A DNA stretch of 64,000 nucleotides, from contig CM049406.2 of the NCBI GenBank assembly GCA_026929865.2, positions 28,993,001 to 29,057,000 of the forward strand, given 5' to 3'. This stretch comes from Hyperoplus lanceolatus. Its lineage: Eukaryota; Chordata; Actinopteri; Uranoscopiformes; Ammodytidae. Within the stretch, counting starts at the first letter, position 1. Each line of letters begins with the position of its first letter. Shown here in pieces: positions 57,893 to 64,000 of the stretch. Both the position numbers and the translations under genes were made by a program. The notes beneath the pieces were generated by a model, which made no database searches, was not told where the DNA came from, and worked only from the letters and a program-made list of their open reading frames with translations.

Positions 57893-58440
57893 TGACATGG
57901 AAGCTGGACGCTCTGACCTTTCACCTCCATCAATACAAACAGAAGTCAGGAGCCAAATTAAATCAAAATAAAACAGAAGGGGTTTGGATTGGCTCTGGGA
58001 AAAATGAGAGTTGGAGTGAAAAATGGAAGTATACCACAAGACCGGGCTCAGAGGGTCTTAAGGCACTGACCAGAGGGTGTTTGTGGACAGATGGAAATAA
58101 GACCCATTGGAATAAACTCATAGGAAGAGCCCGGTCCAAAGTCCCATATTATAAAAACCTCTTTGGCGACTTTATGATAAGATTCAAACACCTTGACATT
58201 GACTGGACTGGCTCAGGGATTTATCAAATAATCAACGTTGATGATGTCCTGATGGCATATTAACATGCAAGTGGGGAAGAGAGCATATGTGGTTGATCTC
58301 ACTGAATATACTCCCTGTCTGGGCAGTAGTTAAGTGGAGCTTCTACGTTTCTACCAAGAAATATCCAGTGATTCATTGTGATGAGGATGAAACTCCGGAA
58401 CATCTGCTGTTCCACTGATACATCACTTAAAAAATCAGGA
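57893..58440 (+). pseudogene. LINE fragment, Tx1/L1-like RT remnant
   Basis: HQYKQKSGAKLNQNKTEGVW corresponds to the conserved segment just after the RT active site of Tx1/L1-type LINEs (SG.K.N..KTEG.W.G). Further on, HCDEDETPEHLLFH resembles the C-terminal Cys/His knuckle of such proteins. Frames are short, stops intervene, and intervening parts are deleted, so this is an old dead copy. Confidence 0.6.
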
Positions 58441-58908
58441 ACAATCCAATTAGACCTTAAATCCATCATGTACGGACACTTTAAAGAGAGTTTCAGACTC
58501 CAAGAAAAGACTCTTCTGGCTCGACATGTGGGTTAAACATGAACATTTGTAAAACTACAGCCAAAGTTGTTCTCAACCAGATCTCCAGTGACACTGTTTT
58601 TAAAAACATTTTAAGTGACCTCTGGTACACTTGAACTATTCTGATTATTGGGATAAGAGTATGGGTTGATTGTAATTTTACAGTTGCTGTATATGTGGCA
58701 TATCCAAGAACTGTACTGTATGACATCTTTCAGATAGATACTGAACAAGGAACTACTCATGGATAGGAGCTACACCATGGTGTGTGGATCATTTGGTTGT
58801 TTGAGGAAGTACTGCATCATTCACTTCTCGGTACTTCTGCAGGTTTGCATAAGGTCAGCATGCAATAATATGCAAACATTGACATGCAAAGCAACCAAGT
58901 ATATTGTC

Positions 58909-59827
58909 TAGGGGGTATTATCTTATCTCCAACAAAATCTTACTTACTATCCTCACAAAAAATTATACAATTTCTTTTAATTACTACATTAAACACCTAC
59001 ATTATTTTCTAAACTAATATTCATTTCAATCAATTTTTCCCTTCAACATCAAATTATTAATTTGAAATATACAAATCAGATATATTTCTACCTTTTCATC
59101 CAAAATCAACGAAAATATTGATAAATAACACCCAAATCTGTCTTACTTCTCACTGTTAGTAAATGACAGTGTTTTACTTTTAACTTATATCTCCCTTACT
59201 GGGGGAAATACACTTATTTCATATTTTTATCTCTATCTCTCCCTATCCTCTTTTTACATTTGTTTTACTAAACTAAGGTTTAGGAACAATCTGTATCAAC
59301 TCCAATCTCATAAACCCTAAATAATTTACCTTTCCACAAACCATACGTGATTTCAATTTCAATTTCTTCGATTTTTATTGTATAGGTCCTGAAGTATATC
59401 CACTGATTGACACTGAAAATACATCCTACATCATTTTGATGAAATTTGATGTTTAAAGAGTTTAAAGTACCTAGAGAATGTAATACCTACATCGGAAGGG
59501 CTGAGTATTCATATTCCATCGTTCGTCTTTCTCTGCCATAGCACGTTAGAGGAAACTCAAATAAAAACCCGACACCGTAGAACCTTCTATTCGAGGGGAA
59601 AGACGCTCGTTTATCAGTGGATAAAGGAGAGACGTCGACGTCCTCTCATGTCCACCCAGAACAGTGTTTGCATTCTACCTGTTGTGTCATGGAGGCACCC
59701 GCAATTACATAATAAAAATAAAAAAATCCCCGAATAATAACGGGACTATTCGGAAATTATCTGTATCCGTATCTAACTCATTATCCGTGCTTATCCGAAT
59801 ACATATTCGGAATCGGGCTCATCCCTA
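58909..59827. mobile_element. Non-autonomous hAT-like element, TSD ATATTGTC
   Basis: The exact 8-bp duplication ATATTGTC lies at 58901-58908 and 59828-59835. The left tip is TAGGGGGTATTATC and the right tip, inverted, TAGGGATGAGCCCGATTC; only TAGGG is shared, so the left end is diverged. The right subterminal zone has repeated ATCCG/CGGAT motifs usual for this hAT family. No frame of note. Confidence 0.72.
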
Positions 59828-59835
59828 ATATTGTC

Positions 59836-60502
59836 TATAGGGTACATTGACTGACTGAATCATTTTGTCTAGAATTCAGAACAATTTGGATTCTATATTA
59901 GTGATATGACCTTTAATCTGTTGTCTGATGTGTTATGATGTAAAATTATAATAGTGAATGAAGCTGTGTGTGATACTCTCGTATTTCACATGTACTGACA
60001 CTCAGTGATATAAAGTTGCAGTCGAGCGGAATTTATGCACAGACAACGTGGATCTAATAGTGCCCTCGAACAGCTCAACTGATCAGCAACAATACTCGGG
60101 TAGGCTGTGACATTTAAAGGTTCAGTAAGCGGAATGGTCAGTTTAGATAACTTCCTGTCACTGACTGCAGTTAGCAGTCCCCTCCCTCGTCCCCACGTTA
60201 ATGCACTGCGGTCTTCAAACAGCGAGTTATCTAGCATCATCTCAGATAAGTAGGTGTGATAAAACATGATAAAAACCATCAAAACAGACATTGGGAAGGA
60301 TTTGTACCTGCTCAGCCATTGTAGGCGCATAAACATTCACCCATCTGTGATCTGCGTGTGCACCGGCAGTGAGACGGGTGCTGGTTTGTAGCGTTCTCTC
60401 TTGTGATTGTTTTTTATCAGTTTCAGGATCCCAGAAAAGTTCATTTGTCGATCACATGCAGAGCGGGTGACTGAGAGATCGGCTTTATGAAACGTGCACA
60501 CT
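59836..60502. other. No firm feature
   Basis: A minus-strand open frame at 59986-60336 (116 codons) begins with a hydrophobic stretch but matches nothing I know and has no clear splice context. Confidence 0.4.
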
Positions 60503-60510
60503 ATATAAGT

Positions 60511-62128
60511 CAGTGGTTCTCAACCTTTTTTGAGCAAACGCCCCCCTAACCTTACCGAGATACTCTAGCGCCCCCCCCCCCCCCAAAAAAAAAAAAAAAA
60601 ACACAAACACAAACACAAACACACACACACACAATTAAGAATATGTTTTGGCTACATCCTCTATCAACAATAAAACATATTTTCTGTGCTGTTTTGGTTT
60701 CTTATAAGAATAATTTAAAAAAATTCCCAATATGAGCCTGTTCTATGATAGGCAGATTTAACCCATTGTCAGGTGGCTGGTTGCATAAAAAGAAAAAACA
60801 CTATCAGCATTGGTTGTGATCCTTGAGATCCCCCCCCAGACATGTACCGAACATAGCCCATTAAGAGGGCATTGTTGCCGGCAGTTGTTGTCTCATCTAA
60901 CTGGATGCTGAAGGGACACGCACGCAGGGTGGCACACAGCTGCTGCTCAGTGTCGAGCGACATCTCCCGTATGCACCGGGCAACAGTATCGTTACTGAGC
61001 GGGATGGCTTTGATGACTGGCGCAGCATCCCGCTCCATAACTGTCGATATTGCTTCTTTTATTGCCGGAATTACCAAAGACTCACCCACAGTGAACGGTA
61101 AACCAGACTTAGCAATTAATAAAGCGATGTTGTAGGACGCCACCAACCCGCTTTCGCTTTGATTGACGTTCCGGGCGAACAGAGAGTTGATGGTGGGCCG
61201 TCTTGAATGTTGATCCCTCAGAGACTTAAAGTAGGATGGATCTTTAGCTGATTTTTCGGGATGTTTTTTCACTAAATGTTCCTGTAGTCGCGAGGGTTTC
61301 ATGGCCTCATTAGAGAACACCTGATCGCAGAGCAGGCACATTGGTAAAGTGGTGTTCATCGGTGACGGGATAAATCCATAACTAATGTAATTGGCATTGT
61401 ACTGCCGGCACTTTTTCTTGCTATCCACCATGTTTGTTTATGTTATGTTATTAAAGTTGAATATGTTACAATGAATTGTGTACGTTTTCATTGGTTGTTG
61501 AACTGTTATCCCGCGAACTAGCGCTCATGACGTAGCTGTGCTGCTGTCATAGGGCTGCTGTACGGGGCTTCAGTGAGCCTCTCGCGGTGCACAGCGTTTA
61601 GTATATCGTCCCTCTCCAACATATGAGGGTTGTGTCTTTAACATGGTTCTGCTTGTGTGTTAGTTAACTCCATGCTTTGGCTGATTACTCTGTGTTTTCT
61701 CCACCTCAGAGACAATAGTTAGTTTAAGTTTGAATCTCGCTGCGCTAGCATTAGCAATATCAGTAAACGTCATTATACTAGTCTGTGATTGGCTGATTCC
61801 TCTGCCGCTAAGGCTTTGATTGGCTGGTTGTTCTGACTCAAAGACCTCTGATTGGCTGTCTGCAGAGCCTTCTCTTTTCTAAGGCTGTGACAGTCAGAAG
61901 ACCGCAGAAGAGAAGGAGAGAATAGTTAAAAAGAGGTCGAGGGGTTAGAAACATGAAAAGTTAAAATAGGCTGTTTATTTTAGGTAACCTATTTTTGCAG
62001 TCAAAAGATTTATAAGATTTTTAAGAAATTTTAAAATATATTTATTAAAAAAAAAAAAAAGCTCTCGTGTCCCAGCCTGGTCCCAGCGCCCCCCTAGGTT
62101 GTACGAACGCCCCCGTTGAGAAACCCTG
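60511..62128 (-). mobile_element. hAT element with BED-finger gene, TSD AT(A/G)TAAGT
   Basis: CAGTGGTTCTCAACC at the left and the inverse of CAGGGTTTCTCAACG at the right. 8-bp flanks ATATAAGT (60503-60510) and ATGTAAGT (62129-62136) differ at one base. Near both ends are runs of CGCCCCCC. A minus-strand transposase N-terminal frame remains, while most of the catalytic part is deleted, so the element cannot move itself. Confidence 0.85.
60769..61431 (-). CDS. hAT transposase N-terminal part with BED finger
   Basis: 220 clean codons starting MVDSKKKCRQYNANYISYGF. A BED-type finger lies at about residues 32-59 (CLLCDQVFSNEAMKPSRLQE then HLVKKHPE, C-x2-C...H-x5-H). A helical region with GLVASYNIALLIAKSGLPFT and VIPAIKEAISTVM follows, then FSIQLDETT near residue 176, which carries the first catalytic Asp of the SCAND3/ZBED/FAM200-type hAT fold. 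After GYVRYMSGGG the match stops and the frame ends, so the remaining catalytic residues and the dimerisation domain are missing (family length is 550-650). It could still make a DNA-binding protein. Confidence 0.8.
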   Translation of the reverse strand: MVDSKKKCRQYNANYISYGFIPSPMNTTLPMCLLCDQVFSNEAMKPSRLQEHLVKKHPEKSAKDPSYFKSLRDQHSRRPTINSLFARNVNQSESGLVASYNIALLIAKSGLPFTVGESLVIPAIKEAISTVMERDAAPVIKAIPLSNDTVARCIREMSLDTEQQLCATLRACPFSIQLDETTTAGNNALLMGYVRYMSGGGSQGSQPMLIVFFLFMQPAT

Positions 62129-62139
62129 ATGTAAGTGAT

Positions 62140-62640
62140 TGTAGTGGAATTAGGGGGCTCACTACTCAGCCCAGCCGATCAGAAATACTTCAGATGTGAA
62201 AGGAGACGACGATGGAGGAGTGGAGTAGGTCTTAACAGGTGTTACTTTATTCTCAGGTCACAAGTTACAAGTGGGGAGACACAGCTCGCAATATAATCAA
62301 TACAGATGTTAACCTATACCTCACAAGATAGGCTATCTCTCAGATCTCTAACCATAATTATAGCTTAACCTTAACCTCGGTGAAGTGGAGCCAAACCCAA
62401 AGAGCCAGGAAGCGCATCGAGACCACCTCTTCAGTTGGGTCTCGGAGCGCTTGATTGGTCCGCCCCTGAATGCGATTGCTGTATTCACACCTGCCTGAAA
62501 GATGCGCACCGAAGGCGGAAGTGCATCTGAGTTTGTTTCAACTGAACTAAACACTCATCAAGGATTTAGGGTCTTATTCCAGGAAGTACTGTACTGTAGC
62601 TCTATCAGCTGTTCCCGGAGGTAAACAATAACCCCACTAC
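62140..62640 (-). mobile_element. Possible solo LTR fossil
   Basis: Begins TGTAGTGGAATTAGGGGG and ends near AACCCCACTAC, giving short inverted tips (GTAGTGG/CCACTAC). AATAAA is present on the minus strand about 90 bp from the left edge. No firm target duplication and no coding part. It directly adjoins the hAT target site. Family not assigned. Confidence 0.3.
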
Positions 62641-62644
62641 TCAT

Positions 62645-63588
62645 TTTCATTGTAATAAATTCATAAATTGAAGAAATGATCCCATTATTTATTTATTCCT
62701 GTAAATATTTTGTATTAAGCCAATTTTAACTTTCTGAAAGCTTATTAATATTTGAAGACAATAAGGCAGGTATAATAAGTATGCTTAATGTGCAAGATTC
62801 GTTTTGTAGTGGTGAACCCACACAGAATGATCACCTAATTTTGAAGTGCTTCTCAAATGTATGGATTTTTTTTACCTTTTGACTGATATAAAACATTAAC
62901 CTTACTGCCTTAGCTTACTTTTTAAATACTACCTAATACTACCCTTCCATTGTGCCTCAAGCTTATTAATACAACTGTTCTAGACTGTGCTTATGGATTA
63001 TGCGTGGAATGAGGCAGGACACCATAGTTTCTGCAGCATGTCATGCTCGATAAGGAAAAGATAGAGAAAGAAAGTTGAGTCATTCTAGACAGTGATATGA
63101 CAGAACATAACAATGCATTTTGATTCATAGGCCAAATAAATGATACAATATCTTTTTATTCCAGCTACTTAACCTTAGAACTCAAGCTAAACATTAGATA
63201 CATGGAGTTTAAACATTGTCCTTTCATAATTATTTAAAACAACACAAGTTGGACAAGGAAACGTCTGGTTTTTGTTTTACATAAAGAGCAGGATGAACCA
63301 GATGGACTAGTCTACTCATCAAAGGAAAACAAACACGTCTGTTCTTGTCACATTGATTGTTCAGTAAGCATTATTATTTATGTAAAATGTTTCATTAGGA
63401 AAATGACAAAAAAAGTAACGCACAATGACTTTGATGAGTAACTTTAATCTGATTACTGGTTTGGAGATAGTAACGCGTTAGATTACTCGTTACTGAAAAA
63501 AGAGGTCCGAGGTCCGTTACCAGCATCACTGATCAACACCCTTGTAATTATAATGCAATATATAATTGACATGCTGTTTCGCACTTAG
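62645..63588. other. No gene; hAT-like end at 63400-63531
   Basis: The stretch with TAACGCGTTAGATTACTCG and ending CCGTTACCAGCATCACTG resembles the right terminus of the fish hAT family built of GTAACGCGTTAC motifs. The left terminus was not identified. The rest is unrecognised. Confidence 0.4.
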
Positions 63589-63804
63589 GTTCCAGTCATA
63601 CAACCAGAGAAGTTGTCTCTCCCAGTAAGTGTAACATTTTCTACCTCAATACCTTCAACTACAGTATGTCTAATGTAAAGTCACACATATGTACTGTATA
63701 TATGTATATCTATACTATTATCATTCCGTTCCTAGGTCCAGTGTCAGTCCAACGCTGATGGTTGGAATGGACCTGTGGTTTATGATGACCTCACTTTAAC
63801 ATAA
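63589..63804 (+). CDS. Putative 3' exons, ITIM-like receptor tail
   Basis: Exon 63589-63624 (acceptor CACTTAG, donor GTAAGT) gives VPVIQPEKLSLP. Exon 63736-63804 (acceptor TTCCGTTCCTAG) gives VQCQSNADGWNG and VVYDDLTLT before TAA. Both are in phase 0 and join cleanly. VVYDDL fits the ITIM pattern (V/I/L/S-x-Y-x-x-L/V/I) of inhibitory immune receptor tails. A further donor GTAAGT lies five bases after the stop. No transmembrane or Ig exon was found upstream, so the gene and family are unknown. It is the only host-like spliced coding signal near this end of the window. Confidence 0.33.
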
Positions 63805-63871
63805 TTCCTGTAAGTACCAAAACCTTCAAATGAACATTTACTAACCCTACCAATCACCTTAACCACTCAAG

Positions 63872-63875
<4 letters not shown>

Positions 63876-63936
<61 letters not shown>
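63876..63936. repeat. (CA)n microsatellite, ~60 bp
   Basis: Pure CA dinucleotide tract. Confidence 0.97.
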
Positions 63937-63937
<1 letters not shown>

Positions 63938-64000
63938 TACATTACAGACTTATTCAGATATTAAACCATGGCATTTGGTCAATCCATATTAAAATGAAAT

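Noticed and set aside
59986-60336. 116-codon minus-strand frame with hydrophobic start, possible secreted protein
   Set aside because: No recognisable domain or convincing splice borders; start context weak.

Overview
This window is a repeat-rich stretch of a vertebrate genome, almost certainly a teleost fish (perhaps a percomorph). The main reason is the mix of elements. There are several hAT families with exact 8-bp target duplications, a Tc1 with IR/DR ends, PIF/Harbinger with its Myb-like gene, piggyBac and other TTAA-inserting elements, a DIRS-type retroelement, a Penelope-like fragment, a tRNA-derived SINE, Ty3/Gypsy and retrovirus-like remains, and very long (TA)n, (GT)n and (CA)n tracts. 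Nothing prokaryotic was seen: no operons, CRISPR arrays or rRNA. No complete host gene was found. Only two weak host-exon candidates are offered (26280-26370 and 63589-63804).

Layout. 0-8 kb: a LINE 3' fragment, a hAT with a LINE nested inside (1708-3217), a TIR element split by a SINE (3411-4340), a Penelope-like tail, a 403-bp MITE and a second hAT (6002-6903). 8-13 kb: a staircase of interrupted elements (piggyBac-like, then hAT, then Harbinger), where the Harbinger keeps a decayed multi-exon Myb/SANT gene, followed by a minus-strand retroposon with a GC-rich body. 14.5-18.2 kb: a Tc1 with a dead transposase, split by a Harbinger-like element that itself holds a Gypsy fossil and a (TA)n tract. 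19.7-25.2 kb: a minisatellite running into a broken DIRS element. 27.3-29.7 kb: a 250-bp duplicated segment flanking a LINE, a tandem repeat and a hAT. 30.9-34.5 kb: a piggyBac with duplicated exons and a cut-short transposase. 35.1-36.5 kb: a 5'-truncated LINE with a clean reading frame.

36.6-50.8 kb holds two TTAA-inserting elements (the larger one, 45096-47484, carries a spliced reading frame with a poly(A) signal), two more TSD-proven hATs (one nested, with a BED-finger exon), and a piggyBac-like element whose doubled ends carry three perfect GGTCAnnnTGACC palindromes. 52.2-56.4 kb is the strongest coding signal: an LTR, a polypurine tract, a small basic frame, a frame with a membrane anchor and an uninterrupted 827-codon cysteine-rich frame with internal repeats, read here as an envelope-like gene without gag-pol. 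57-64 kb has LINE remnants, two further TSD-proven hATs (one with a clean BED-finger plus partial transposase frame), and at the far end two small putative exons encoding an ITIM-like tail.

As a system, the window is best read as layered transposon insertions whose order can be worked out from intact target duplications. The leads most worth checking are the envelope-like gene, the mini-gene in the TTAA element, the estrogen-response-element-like palindromes, and the truncated BED-hAT frame.
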